Positions 37,856 to 46,919 are shown, numbered from the stretch's first letter. The stretch: DNA of 64,000 bases from Pseudoalteromonas galatheae (GCF_005886105.2 NZ_PNCO02000001.1:1485001-1549000), one strand, 5' to 3'. Translations and numbers: made by a program. Notes: generated from the sequence alone by a model not told the origin.

Positions 37856-39067
37856 TCATTCAACCCCAAAAGGATTGTCTATGCTGTGCGCAGGCTCAGT
37901 AAACCAACGCGGACCATCGTCGGTCATATAGAAATGATCTTCCAAGCGAATGCCAAATTTATCAGGAATAACCAGCATAGGTTCGTTTGAAAAGCACATT
38001 CCAGCTGCAAGCGGTTCTGGGTTGTCTTTGACTAAATAAGGCCATTCGTGGATATCTAAGCCGATACCGTGCCCAGTGCGATGTGGGCAACCTGGTAGTT
38101 GATAATCAGGACCGAGCCCATTGCTGGCAATATACTCTCTCGCGGCCTTATCAACAGCGCCACAGGGCGCCCCAATTTTGGCTGCATTAAATGCTGCAAT
38201 TTGCGCTTGCTTCTCGATTTGCCAAACGGACTTTTGCTTTTCACTGGGGTCGCCAAAAACATAAGTGCGGGTGATATCGCTAAGATAGCCGTGTAACTTA
38301 CAACCAGTGTCGACGAGAACCACATCGCCTTTTTTCAGCGTTTGTGGATTTTTTACACCATGTGGGAATGACGACGCCACACCAAATAGCACAATACAAA
38401 AATAATTGCCCGGCGCCCCCACTTTTTTGTGCGCTTCATTAATAAAGGCTTCAACTTCGGTTGTGGTGATCCCTTCATACAGCATAGATGCCGTTGCTTT
38501 ATGTACGGCAAGTGTCATGTCCATTGCGCGTTGAATAAGGGCAATTTCATTGGCCGACTTATGCATTCTACAATGCGCGGTTACTACCTTTGCATTAATA
38601 AGCGAAAGCCCAGGTGCCGCGAGTCTGATCCCATCAGCAACAAAAAACGCAGTGCTTTCGTCAATGGCGAGTGTGCCTGTGCTATCAATATTGAGTGTGT
38701 TAAGTATGTTTGCGACGAGCTCGTAAGGAGATTCTTCTTCTTGCCAAGCATGAATAGGGCCTTCAATCAGCCAATAATCCTTAATAGAGCCGATTTCAAA
38801 AAATGGGACGATAAACTGAACTTGTCCATTGGCGGGTAAAATAGCACCGACCAAACGTTCACTGGCGTACCATTGTAAACCAGTAAAGTACTTTAAATTT
38901 GTACCAGCATTTAAATAGAGCGCATCAATGTTGTTTTGCTGCATATATTGTTGAGCTTTCTCTATTCTTGCTAAATACTCGCTTTCGCCAATTGGCGCTA
39001 TGCCTTTGGTCATATCTTCTAAGTTATCTAGCGCTTGCTGCGCGCTTTGGTATGCAATACCTTTCAT
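37856..39067 (-). CDS. M24 peptidase, Xaa-Pro dipeptidase-like
   Basis: Metallopeptidase of the prolidase/creatinase fold. The N-terminal creatinase-type domain (about 1-165) precedes the M24 domain. The five metal ligands are visible: two Asp in VLVDTGCKLHGYLSDITRTY, His in RTGHGIGLDIHEWPY, Glu in CFSNEPMLVIP and Glu in GIRLEDHFY. AAGGAG lies before the ATG. It is 15 bp downstream of the FAD dehydrogenase gene of the hydroxyproline locus and so probably co-transcribed. I infer that it releases hydroxyproline or proline from collagen-type dipeptides. The substrate is not proven by sequence. Confidence 0.85.
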   Translation of the reverse strand: MKGIAYQSAQQALDNLEDMTKGIAPIGESEYLARIEKAQQYMQQNNIDALYLNAGTNLKYFTGLQWYASERLVGAILPANGQVQFIVPFFEIGSIKDYWLIEGPIHAWQEEESPYELVANILNTLNIDSTGTLAIDESTAFFVADGIRLAAPGLSLINAKVVTAHCRMHKSANEIALIQRAMDMTLAVHKATASMLYEGITTTEVEAFINEAHKKVGAPGNYFCIVLFGVASSFPHGVKNPQTLKKGDVVLVDTGCKLHGYLSDITRTYVFGDPSEKQKSVWQIEKQAQIAAFNAAKIGAPCGAVDKAAREYIASNGLGPDYQLPGCPHRTGHGIGLDIHEWPYLVKDNPEPLAAGMCFSNEPMLVIPDKFGIRLEDHFYMTDDGPRWFTEPAHSIDNPFGVE

Positions 39068-39082
39068 TTTTGTGCTCCTTGT

Positions 39083-40318
39083 CTAATTAAATCGAGCAAT
39101 ACTAAAAGGAGTAAGATCGATGTCGTTGGGCTTGTTGTCAATAAGATCTGCGATACATTCACTGGAAATTGCGGCTTGGGTCAGTCCTAAGTGCTGATGA
39201 CCCAGTGCAAAATAAACGTGGTGATGATTTGGCGCTTGTCCGATGACAGGTAAATAATCTGGGAGTGAGGGACGGCAGCCAACCCACAAGTTATCATTTT
39301 TTTGTGGCAGCGATGAGTTTAACAATATACTTGCATGATGCAATAATGCGTGAGCACGGCTGTAATTGGGCTTACTCTCCAGTGTGGCAAATTCTACTGT
39401 ACCGGCCAGTCGCAAACCTTGTGACATGGGCGTCATGATAAACCCTCGTTCACTTGAGGCGACAGGTCGTGTAAGCGTATTATTCAATGCCAACATGTTG
39501 TGATAACCGCGCTCGGCAATCATGGGCAGTGAGTAACCTAAAGACGCACAGAGCGTTTTACTTGCAGCACCCGTTGCCACAACCACTTTGTTAAAGGCCA
39601 TCATGTGGCTTTTGGAGTGAAGTGTATAGCCATGCCCTGTGTGGGTAATATTATCGATTGAGCCTTGCTTGAACGTACCGCCTAGCTGTATAAACTGCTC
39701 ATATAACGTCAAACAAAGGGCGTAGGGGTCTGTGCTATGCGCGACTTTATCAAAATACAGTGCCGAGGTGATGGTACTTGATAGGCTCGGCTCCATTTCT
39801 CGGGCTTGATCGCCTGTTAGTAAGCTCACTGAGATGTCTTGTTCGGCGTATTTGTTATAGCTTTGACGCGCAGAGCTTTCGTCACCTTCAAATACCAGTA
39901 AACTGCCGTTACTAGATATAAGTGTATGATATTTGTCACCAAGTAAACGCTGATATGCGGGTAGTGCGCGTTCATTTAAACTTCTAAGTGCGATTGTACC
40001 TTTATGGAAGCAGCTACTTTTCATTTGCTTTAAGAATCGTACAAACCAAGGAATATTTTTGACCAAAGAGGTGGTCTCAATTCGCAAAGGCCCCACCGGA
40101 TTGACTAACATGCTAGGCACCTTTGTTAGTAAAGCTGCGTCTGCCATGGGGAATACCTGCTCTGTGGCAAAATGCCCCGCGTTACCCTTAGAACATCCCT
40201 CTGCGGGCTGATTTTTATCGAGCAAGGTAACAGCGTGGCCTCGTCGAGCTAATTGCAGCGCTGTGGTGATCCCAATGATCCCTGCGCCTATCACTGCAAT
40301 TTTATTATTATTTTCCAC
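39083..40318 (-). CDS. FAD-dependent D-amino-acid (D-hydroxyproline) dehydrogenase
   Basis: DadA-like flavoenzyme of 411 residues with IAVIGAGIIGITTALQLARRGHAVTLLD at the start (FAD-binding GxGxxG). The late GCRPSLPDYLPVIGQAP...FALGHQHLGLTQA segment belongs to the DAO superfamily. By itself the fold could act on several D-amino acids. Its divergent partners are a hydroxyproline epimerase, a DapA-type deaminase and a semialdehyde dehydrogenase. These make oxidation of cis-4-hydroxy-D-proline to 1-pyrroline-4-hydroxy-2-carboxylate the likely job. The start is GTG at 40318 behind GAGGT. Confidence 0.88.
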   Translation of the reverse strand: MENNNKIAVIGAGIIGITTALQLARRGHAVTLLDKNQPAEGCSKGNAGHFATEQVFPMADAALLTKVPSMLVNPVGPLRIETTSLVKNIPWFVRFLKQMKSSCFHKGTIALRSLNERALPAYQRLLGDKYHTLISSNGSLLVFEGDESSARQSYNKYAEQDISVSLLTGDQAREMEPSLSSTITSALYFDKVAHSTDPYALCLTLYEQFIQLGGTFKQGSIDNITHTGHGYTLHSKSHMMAFNKVVVATGAASKTLCASLGYSLPMIAERGYHNMLALNNTLTRPVASSERGFIMTPMSQGLRLAGTVEFATLESKPNYSRAHALLHHASILLNSSLPQKNDNLWVGCRPSLPDYLPVIGQAPNHHHVYFALGHQHLGLTQAAISSECIADLIDNKPNDIDLTPFSIARFN

Positions 40319-40480
40319 AATTTACCTCACCACCCTAAATTGTATTTCCACATAGCCTTCAATCAAACCTCATTGAAATACCAACAAGAAAAAATTTAAC
40401 ACTTATAAATCATAGTATTAAAGATGTTTAAGCCAATCATTTGAGTTAATGGCTAAAAAATCTCTCTTTCGAATATTGAT

Positions 40481-40494
40481 TATTGTATACAATA
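40481..40494. promoter_or_regulatory. Perfect 14-bp palindrome, candidate GntR operator
   Basis: TATTGTATACAATA lies in the divergent region between the FAD dehydrogenase and the deaminase gene, about 60 bp upstream of the latter. Its centre fits the GT-N-AC symmetry common to GntR-family operators, and the core TTGTATACAA recurs at 43981-43990 upstream of the gntR gene. It probably overlaps a -10 element (TACAAT). Confidence 0.65.
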
Positions 40495-40546
40495 TACCTA
40501 TGATGGCAAGCACAATAACTAAACAACTTAATGAAAGGCGAGAACC

Positions 40547-41461
40547 ATGAACGTAAATTGGCAGGGTGTATATCCAGCAGTAACCACTCAATTCCATGAT
40601 GATGAAAGCATCAACTTTGATACCACAAAAGCGATGATAGATAACCTGATTAACGAAGGGGTTCATGGCATCATAGTATTAGGCACCGTAGGTGAAAATT
40701 GCTCACTCACGGCTGACGAGAAACGCCAAGTTTTAAAAGCTGCAACAGAAGTTGTAGGTGATAGAGTGCCACTACTTAGTGGTGTGGCTGAAACCACAAC
40801 AGCACTTGCTGTCGAGTTTGCCAAGGATGCAGAAGCGCTAGGCATTGATGGACTGATGGTATTGCCGGGGATGGTCTACCGCTCAACAGAGCGTGAAGCT
40901 ATTCATCATTACCAACAGGTGGCGCGCAGCACCGCATTACCTATTATGATTTACAACAATCCAGTGACCTATGGTGTCGACGTGTCAATCGAAGGCATGA
41001 AAACCTTAGCTGAAGAGCCCAATATTGTTTCTGTAAAAGAAGCAACGGAAGATACTCGCCGTATTAGCGAGCTGTTTAGCGCATTTGGCGATCGCTACGT
41101 AGTATTTGGTGGTGTTGATGATATCGCACTGGAAAGCCTGATGCTTGGCGCGACGGGTTGGATCTCGGGATTGACTAATGTATTCCCACGCGAGTCAGTG
41201 GCTATTTATAAACTTGCTGAGCAAGGTCGTTTTGAGGAAGCGCGTGCGCTGTGGCGTTGGTTTTTACCTTTGCTACGTTTAGATACGATTCCGACACTGG
41301 TGCAGTGCATCAAATATGCAGAGTATTTGGCTGGGCGCGGTAGTGAAGTGACTCGTTCTCCAAGATTGCCACTAACTCAAGAAGAAAAAGCCTATGTAAG
41401 TCGTTTGTACGATGAAGCGATGGCAAATCGAATTGACTTAAGCCAATATAACTTGGACTAA
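40547..41461 (+). CDS. DapA-family enzyme, likely pyrroline-4-hydroxy-2-carboxylate deaminase
   Basis: A 304-residue class I aldolase-fold protein of the dihydrodipicolinate synthase family. The Schiff-base lysine is K164 in VSVKEATED, and the catalytic tyrosine lies in IMIYNNPVTYG. GTVGENCSL replaces the GTTGE loop of true DapA. The gene sits in a hydroxyproline locus rather than with lysine genes. I therefore assign conversion of 1-pyrroline-4-hydroxy-2-carboxylate to 2-oxoglutarate semialdehyde (HypD/LhpC type). The epimerase gene follows after 4 bp. Confidence 0.85.
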   Translation: MNVNWQGVYPAVTTQFHDDESINFDTTKAMIDNLINEGVHGIIVLGTVGENCSLTADEKRQVLKAATEVVGDRVPLLSGVAETTTALAVEFAKDAEALGIDGLMVLPGMVYRSTEREAIHHYQQVARSTALPIMIYNNPVTYGVDVSIEGMKTLAEEPNIVSVKEATEDTRRISELFSAFGDRYVVFGGVDDIALESLMLGATGWISGLTNVFPRESVAIYKLAEQGRFEEARALWRWFLPLLRLDTIPTLVQCIKYAEYLAGRGSEVTRSPRLPLTQEEKAYVSRLYDEAMANRIDLSQYNLD

Positions 41462-41465
41462 GCGT

Positions 41466-42467
41466 ATGATTTTAGGCACCTACTATTGTATAGATGGCCA
41501 TACTTGTGGCAATCCCGTGCGCTTGGTCACAAGCGGTCATCCAACGCTTTTGGGCGAGAGCATGAGTGAAAAGCGCCAACATTTTTTACGTGACTACGAT
41601 TGGATAAGGCGCGCATTGATGTTTGAGCCCAGAGGCCATGACATGATGTCGGGTGCCTTTTTGTATCCACCGACCACTGCTGATGGGGATGTGGCAATCC
41701 TATTTATCGAAACCTCTGGGTGCTTGCCTATGTGTGGGCACGGCACTATCGGGACAGTCACTTTTGGCCTCGAAAGCGGCCTTATTACCCCAAAGGAACA
41801 GGGGGTACTCAAGCTTGACACCCCTGCGGGGCGCGTGAATGCCTATTATGAGATGAAAGCAGGTAAAGTGACTTGGGTAAGGCTCTACAATGTGCCGGCA
41901 TTTTTGGCTTACCAAGCGGTGCCTGTCCACGTTGATGGGTTGGGGGAGCTTATCCTTGATATCGCCTATGGCGGTAACTTTTACATTATCGTTGAACCTC
42001 AAAGTTTATTTGCTGGTGTGGATCAAAGCTGCGCCGCTGAATTACTGGCGTGGAGCCCTAAAGTGCGCGCGGCAGTTAATGCGCAAATAAACCCTATTCA
42101 TCCCGAAGACTCTACCGTGTGCGGCGCCTCCCATGTGTTGTGGACAGGCAAGCCACAGCACCCAGGTAGTCATGCGGCCAACGCGGTATTTTATGGCGAT
42201 AAAGCACTTGATAGGTCACCTTGTGGCACAGGCACAAGTGCAAGAATGGCACAGTTGTATGCAAAGGGGCTGCTAAAAGAGGGTGATACATTTGTTCACG
42301 AGAGCATCATAGGCAGTCAATTTATCGGTAAGGTCGAAGGCACAACTGAGGTCGCGGGAAAAGCCGCTATTCTACCAAGTATTCAAGGTTGGGCACGTCA
42401 AACGGGGAGTAATTGTATCACTGTAGATGACGAAGATCCGTATGCACTTGGTTTTCAGGTGCTCTAG
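41466..42467 (+). CDS. 4-hydroxyproline 2-epimerase (proline racemase family)
   Basis: Interconverts trans-4-hydroxy-L-proline and cis-4-hydroxy-D-proline without cofactors. The 333 residues carry both catalytic cysteines: C90 in LPMCGHGTIG and C253 in RSPCGTGTSA. A Cys/Cys pair marks epimerases and racemases, while 3-hydroxyproline dehydratases have Thr in place of the second cysteine. The context separates it from proline racemase. It lies 4 bp after the deaminase gene and 32 bp before the aldehyde dehydrogenase gene. Confidence 0.9.
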   Translation: MILGTYYCIDGHTCGNPVRLVTSGHPTLLGESMSEKRQHFLRDYDWIRRALMFEPRGHDMMSGAFLYPPTTADGDVAILFIETSGCLPMCGHGTIGTVTFGLESGLITPKEQGVLKLDTPAGRVNAYYEMKAGKVTWVRLYNVPAFLAYQAVPVHVDGLGELILDIAYGGNFYIIVEPQSLFAGVDQSCAAELLAWSPKVRAAVNAQINPIHPEDSTVCGASHVLWTGKPQHPGSHAANAVFYGDKALDRSPCGTGTSARMAQLYAKGLLKEGDTFVHESIIGSQFIGKVEGTTEVAGKAAILPSIQGWARQTGSNCITVDDEDPYALGFQVL

Positions 42468-42499
42468 CCATTAAGACTGAAAGAAAACAGGAGCTAACA

Positions 42500-43996
42500 A
42501 TGAATTTATCAGGAAAGAGCTACGTCAACGGTGCGTGGCAAGCCGCACAAACGGCAACAACGTTTTGCGCGTTTTGCCCGGCAACCAATGAACCGTTAAC
42601 GCAAGCATTTTTTAACGCCAGTGAAGCACAAGTAGAAGAAGCCGTTAATGCAGCAGAGCAGGCTTTTAAGGCTTATCGTAAAACCTCGATGACTGCTAGA
42701 GCCGAATTTTTAGAGACCATAGCCCAAGAAATTCTCGCCTTAGGTGATGAGCTGATCACTACTACGATGGCAGAAACTAACCTACCAAGGCCACGACTCG
42801 AGGGCGAGCGTGGCCGCACGGTAAACCAATTAAACACATTTGCTGCAGCGCTGAGAGATAACCTAGCTGAGCTTTGCCTGACTAAGGAAGAGCAAGCAGA
42901 CCCAAATCGCACGCCGGTGCCTAAGCCAAAAACACAGCTTAAGCATATTCCTATTGGTGTTGTTGCGGTGTTTGGCGCGTCAAACTTCCCGTATGCCTTC
43001 TCTACGCTCGGGGGCGATACCGCAGCTGCGTTAGCCGCCGGCTGTCCTGTGGTATATAAAGGTCACCCAGCACATCCGGCAACGTGTGAGCTAATGACTA
43101 GGGCCATCGCCACAGCAATAAGCAAGTGCGATATGCCAAGCGGGGTGTTTTCAATGCTGCAAGCGAAAGCATACGATGTCGCGCATTGGCTGGTGGAAGC
43201 TAAGCCTATCAAAGCGGTTGGGTTTACAGGCTCCTTTGGCGTTGCAAAAGCATTGCAAGAAACCATCGCGAAGCGCCATGAACCTATCCCGCTTTACGGT
43301 GAGCTTGGCAGCGTGAACCCGCAAATTGTCTTACCTGAAAAAGTACAGGCACAAGGCGCAGAGCTTGGTGCACAATTTGTCCAGTCTTTACTTATGGGTA
43401 ATGGTCAATTTTGTACTAGCCCCGGCATTTGGTTGGTGCCAAGTAGTAGTTCGCAAACATTTATCGAGACAACTAAGCGACATATTAGTGAAGCGCCTTC
43501 AGATACCTTATTGACTCCGGGCATTTTAAAAGCTTATCAAAACAGCATCGCGGCGCTAAAAGCACACCCTCAAGTAACGTTGTTGAGCGCTGGTGAGCAA
43601 GCACAGCCGTTTCACGCAAGCGCTCACTTGTTCCTGACGGATAGCGAAAGCTTTGCAACCGATGCAAGGCTTAAAGAAGAAGTCTTTGGGCCAAGTGCTT
43701 TAGTGGTGAGCTATGACAACTTAGCACAGCTTGAAGACTTAATCGCAGACTTAGATGGACAACTCACCGCCAGTATTCATGGCACTGAGTCTGACCTACA
43801 TCAAGCCGAATGCATCATAGAGGCGCTACAATACCGCGTAGGTCGATTGATTTACGGGCAAATGCCCACGGGCGTTGAAGTGTGCGCCACCATGAACCAC
43901 GGTGGGCCGTTTCCGTCATCAACCGATGTACGTTCAACATCGGTAGGGTTAGAAGCGCTCAAACGATTCGTAAGACCAATTTGTATACAAAGTTAA
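42500..43996 (+). CDS. 2-oxoglutarate semialdehyde dehydrogenase
   Basis: NAD(P)-dependent aldehyde dehydrogenase of 498 residues that would oxidise 2-oxoglutarate semialdehyde to 2-oxoglutarate, the last step of hydroxyproline breakdown. The catalytic cysteine is C305 in GNGQFCTSPG and the general base lies in YGELGSVNPQ. The KNFPYAFS-like segment (GASNFPYAFSTLGGDTAAALAAGCPVV) is typical of the KGSADH subgroup. GGAGC precedes the ATG. Its last codons contain the second TTGTATACAA palindrome. The product feeds directly into sucAB. Confidence 0.88.
   Translation: MNLSGKSYVNGAWQAAQTATTFCAFCPATNEPLTQAFFNASEAQVEEAVNAAEQAFKAYRKTSMTARAEFLETIAQEILALGDELITTTMAETNLPRPRLEGERGRTVNQLNTFAAALRDNLAELCLTKEEQADPNRTPVPKPKTQLKHIPIGVVAVFGASNFPYAFSTLGGDTAAALAAGCPVVYKGHPAHPATCELMTRAIATAISKCDMPSGVFSMLQAKAYDVAHWLVEAKPIKAVGFTGSFGVAKALQETIAKRHEPIPLYGELGSVNPQIVLPEKVQAQGAELGAQFVQSLLMGNGQFCTSPGIWLVPSSSSQTFIETTKRHISEAPSDTLLTPGILKAYQNSIAALKAHPQVTLLSAGEQAQPFHASAHLFLTDSESFATDARLKEEVFGPSALVVSYDNLAQLEDLIADLDGQLTASIHGTESDLHQAECIIEALQYRVGRLIYGQMPTGVEVCATMNHGGPFPSSTDVRSTSVGLEALKRFVRPICIQS
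43980..43991. promoter_or_regulatory. Second TTGTATACAA palindrome upstream of gntR
   Basis: TTTGTATACAAA is a perfect 12-bp palindrome covering the last codons of the aldehyde dehydrogenase gene, about 145 bp before the gntR start. Its core is identical to that of the palindrome in the divergent promoter region. It would fit autoregulation of the GntR protein. Confidence 0.5.
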
Positions 43997-44003
43997 GCAA
44001 ACC

Positions 44004-44030
44004 AAGCCCATAGTACTGCTATGGGCTTAT
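44004..44030 (+). terminator. Terminator after the hydroxyproline operon
   Basis: AAGCCCATAG-TACTG-CTATGGGCTT gives a 10-bp perfect stem followed by ATTTATT. It ends the deaminase-epimerase-dehydrogenase transcript before gntR. Confidence 0.8.
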
Positions 44031-44135
44031 TTATTCAGACATAATTCGCACATCAAACTTATATACTCGACAAACATGCAATTTGAACTCAGATACGTTT
44101 ATAATGAGTTCATAAAACAATAATTACTAAATACT

Positions 44136-44801
44136 ATGGCGATTGTACATAAAACTCGAACTCAATTAGTTGCTGAAGCAATTCGTGAAAAAATCCTCAC
44201 TGGCGAAATCAAAGCGGGCGAGCCGCTAAGGCAAGCCGCGCTGGCAGATGAGTTAAATGTAAGCCGTATTCCTGTTAGAGAAGCCCTTCTGCAACTAGAA
44301 GCTGAAGGCTTAGTTAACTTTGAAGCGCACAAAGGTGCGACAGTTACGCGTTTAAGTGCCGAACAAATCGATGAAATATTTGATCTACGCGCATTGTTAG
44401 AAGCCGAGCTATTACGTCACTCAATCGACAAGTTAACCGCACGCGACCTATTAGAAGCCGAAGCCATCTTAGCCGAGCTTGAAGAAGCAATGGCCGCTGG
44501 CGATACACAACTGGCAACGGGCAAACTCAACGCCGAATTTCACAGCAAACTCTACAGCAAAGCACAGCGCCCACAAACACGTGAGCTGGTGGATGTGTAC
44601 AGTAAAAACTCCGAGCGCTACGTGCGCATGCATATCCTACTTGCGGGCGGCATTAAAACCGCACCAGAGGAACACCGCCAGCTATTAGAGCTATGCCGCG
44701 ATAAAAATACCAAAGGGGCTTGTGACTTTTTGAAAAAACATATCATCGGCGCAAAAGATGATATCAAAGCATTGCTGCTAAAGCTTGAAAGCGAGCAGTA
44801 G
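44136..44801 (+). CDS. GntR-family regulator, FCD subfamily
   Basis: A 221-residue transcription factor. The N-terminal winged helix (about 8-72) contains LRQAALADELNVSRIPVREALLQLEAEGLV, and the C-terminal all-helical FCD ligand domain (about 80-210) includes the metal/ligand-type D-x3-R start of FDLRALLEAELL. In Sinorhizobium a GntR-type repressor (HypR) controls hydroxyproline genes, and position plus the shared palindromes suggest the same here. The ligand is inferred to be a pathway compound. No terminator is obvious after it. Confidence 0.88.
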   Translation: MAIVHKTRTQLVAEAIREKILTGEIKAGEPLRQAALADELNVSRIPVREALLQLEAEGLVNFEAHKGATVTRLSAEQIDEIFDLRALLEAELLRHSIDKLTARDLLEAEAILAELEEAMAAGDTQLATGKLNAEFHSKLYSKAQRPQTRELVDVYSKNSERYVRMHILLAGGIKTAPEEHRQLLELCRDKNTKGACDFLKKHIIGAKDDIKALLLKLESEQ

Positions 44802-44927
44802 GTAAATTTGGTTGTATAGGTCCTAGTGGATTTCTGAATAATAGTCATATCTATTCTCATGGCTATTGTTCAGGACGCTGTGATTACATGTATTACACAG
44901 ACATAATCATATTTAATTTCCCTAACC

Positions 44928-44941
44928 TTGATCTGTATCAT
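44928..44941. promoter_or_regulatory. FNR/EtrA-like box upstream of propionyl-CoA synthetase
   Basis: TTGATCTGTATCAT matches the FNR consensus TTGAT-N4-ATCAA in 9 of 10 defined bases. It lies about 83 bp before the prpE start. Chance matches of this quality occur, so this is only a candidate. Confidence 0.3.
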
Positions 44942-45023
44942 CCTCGCAAGACTAAAGTCTCATCAAAACTTGGTGGTTTTTTATCTATCTTTACTCTGTT
45001 CTAGCAAAACTGAGTAACCTATT

Positions 45024-46919
45024 ATGACAACAATAACCTATCAACAGGCATATCAAACATTTTCCCAAGACCCTGAGGCATTTTGGCTTAAAGAAGCGGC
45101 ACGGCTTGATTGGCATACGCCACCACAAATCGGACATAACCAAGACCAAGAGGGGCTGAGTCATTGGTTTAGTGATGGTTTGATGAATACCAGTTATTTG
45201 GCACTTGACCATCATGTACACCAAGGCCGAGGCGAGCAAACCGCATTAATTTATGACTCGCCGGTGACGAATACCAAACGCAAAATTAGCTATGGCGAGT
45301 TGCTCTCTCAAGTGAGCCATTTTGCAGCTGGCTTAAATCAACTTGGTGTAAGTGTAGGGGATAGGGTGGTAATTTATATGCCCATGGTGCCAGAGGCGGT
45401 CGTTGCCATGCTTGCTTGTGCGCGCGTGGGTGCTATTCATTCCGTGGTGTTTGGCGGTTTTGCACCTCATGAGCTTGCGGTGAGAATAGATGATGCGAAA
45501 CCAAAGCTAGTGATCAGTGCTTCTTGCGGAATTGAAATAGGCCGCACGATTGAATACAAACCTATGCTGGATGAAGCTTTGTCGTTGGCAAAGCATCAAG
45601 TGGAACATTGCATTGTGCTACAGCGTGAAGCATACCAAGCGCAGATGTCATCGCCAAGGGACCTAGATTGGACTGTGGTGGCAAATACGCCAGAGTCTTT
45701 TGATGCTGTGCCTTTACCAAGCACGCATCCGCTTTATATTTTGTATACCTCTGGCACCACAGGCACACCCAAAGGAGTAGTGCGAGAGCAGGGCGGTCAC
45801 GCCGTGGCATTAAACTACAGTATGAAAACCGTTTACGGCATGGAGCCCGGAGAAGTGTTTTGGGCAGCATCCGACATTGGCTGGGTTGTGGGGCATTCTT
45901 ATATTGTCTATGGCCCACTGATTTATGGTTGTACCAGCGTGTTATACGAAGGAAAACCGATTAAAACTCCAGACGCAGGGGCATTTTGGCGAGTGGTTGA
46001 AGAATATCAAGTGGCAGCACTTTTTAGTGCACCGACGGCATTTCGTGCCATTAAAAAAGAAGATCCGAGCGCAGCGCTTTTGGCTAATTACAACACCAGC
46101 AGTCTAAAAACGCTATTTTTAGCTGGTGAACGACTCGACCCTGCCACCTACGACTGGTTACAGTCCACTACAAAGCTACCGGTAATTGATCACTGGTGGC
46201 AAACGGAAACGGGCTGGGCAATTGCGTGTAACCCAGTTGGGATTGAATTGATGCCTTCAAAGGCGGGCAGTGCCACAGTTCCTACACCGGGCTATCAAGT
46301 CGAGATCCTCGATGTAGACGGCAGTCCATGCGAGGCCAATCAACAAGGTGTTGTTGCGGTTAAATTACCACTTCCTCCCGGTTGTTTAACCACTATTTGG
46401 AATAACACGGCGCGCTTTAAAGGCAGTTACTTATCACAATACCCCGGCTATTACCTCTCTGGCGATGGCGGGTATTTTGATGAAGACGGCTACCTGTTTA
46501 TTATGGGCCGCACTGATGATGTAATAAACGTAGCCGGGCATAGACTGTCAACTGGTGAAATGGAAGAAATCGTTGCTGGTCACAATGCAATTGCAGAATG
46601 CGCGGTATTCGCCGGTAAAGACGAGTTAAAAGGTCAAGTACCCATTGCAATGGTGGTATTGAAAGATGGCGTAAACACCACTGAATCGGCAATTGCCGAG
46701 GAGATAAGAAGCCTGATCCGCGAAAAAATCGGCGCGATTGCCTGCCTTAAAACCATTAAAGTGGTTGAGCGTTTACCCAAAACCCGTTCGGGTAAAATTC
46801 TCAGAAAGAACCTACGCCAGCTGGTAGACGGAGAAGACATTGTCGTGCCATCTACCATTGACGACCCGGCCATTATCGAAGAGTTAAAGCAATTGTGGGA
46901 TGTGAGCCAGCACCAATAG
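45024..46919 (+). CDS. prpE: Propionyl-CoA synthetase
   Basis: Acyl-adenylating enzyme that makes propionyl-CoA (or acetyl-CoA) from the free acid, ATP and CoA. The 631 residues have the AMP-binding motif YTSGTTGTPKGVVREQGGHAVAL, which is the PrpE rather than Acs form. ASDIGWVVGHSYIVYGPL, WWQTETGW and the acetylation-controlled lysine K591 in KTRSGKILRKNLRQL are also visible. It is not with prpBCD here. A GntR gene stands upstream, but it more likely controls hydroxyproline genes. It may absorb propionate from amino-acid breakdown. Confidence 0.92.
   Translation: MTTITYQQAYQTFSQDPEAFWLKEAARLDWHTPPQIGHNQDQEGLSHWFSDGLMNTSYLALDHHVHQGRGEQTALIYDSPVTNTKRKISYGELLSQVSHFAAGLNQLGVSVGDRVVIYMPMVPEAVVAMLACARVGAIHSVVFGGFAPHELAVRIDDAKPKLVISASCGIEIGRTIEYKPMLDEALSLAKHQVEHCIVLQREAYQAQMSSPRDLDWTVVANTPESFDAVPLPSTHPLYILYTSGTTGTPKGVVREQGGHAVALNYSMKTVYGMEPGEVFWAASDIGWVVGHSYIVYGPLIYGCTSVLYEGKPIKTPDAGAFWRVVEEYQVAALFSAPTAFRAIKKEDPSAALLANYNTSSLKTLFLAGERLDPATYDWLQSTTKLPVIDHWWQTETGWAIACNPVGIELMPSKAGSATVPTPGYQVEILDVDGSPCEANQQGVVAVKLPLPPGCLTTIWNNTARFKGSYLSQYPGYYLSGDGGYFDEDGYLFIMGRTDDVINVAGHRLSTGEMEEIVAGHNAIAECAVFAGKDELKGQVPIAMVVLKDGVNTTESAIAEEIRSLIREKIGAIACLKTIKVVERLPKTRSGKILRKNLRQLVDGEDIVVPSTIDDPAIIEELKQLWDVSQHQ

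Noticed and set aside
38429-38839. 136-codon frame antisense to the M24 peptidase gene
   Set aside because: The peptidase frame has all metal ligands and a good start; the antisense frame has none of these and scattered Cys/Arg typical of shadows.
40547-41461. Lysine-pathway dapA
   Set aside because: The fold is shared, but the GTVGEN loop and the surrounding hydroxyproline genes point to the deaminase subgroup.
41466-42467. trans-3-hydroxy-proline dehydratase
   Set aside because: The second catalytic position is Cys253 rather than Thr, and the rest of the locus is the 4-hydroxyproline route.
44878-44900. CTGTG...CACAG around ACATGT upstream of prpE as a CRP site
   Set aside because: Only the outer five bases pair; the spacing does not match TGTGA-N6-TCACA and the inner half-sites do not mirror each other.
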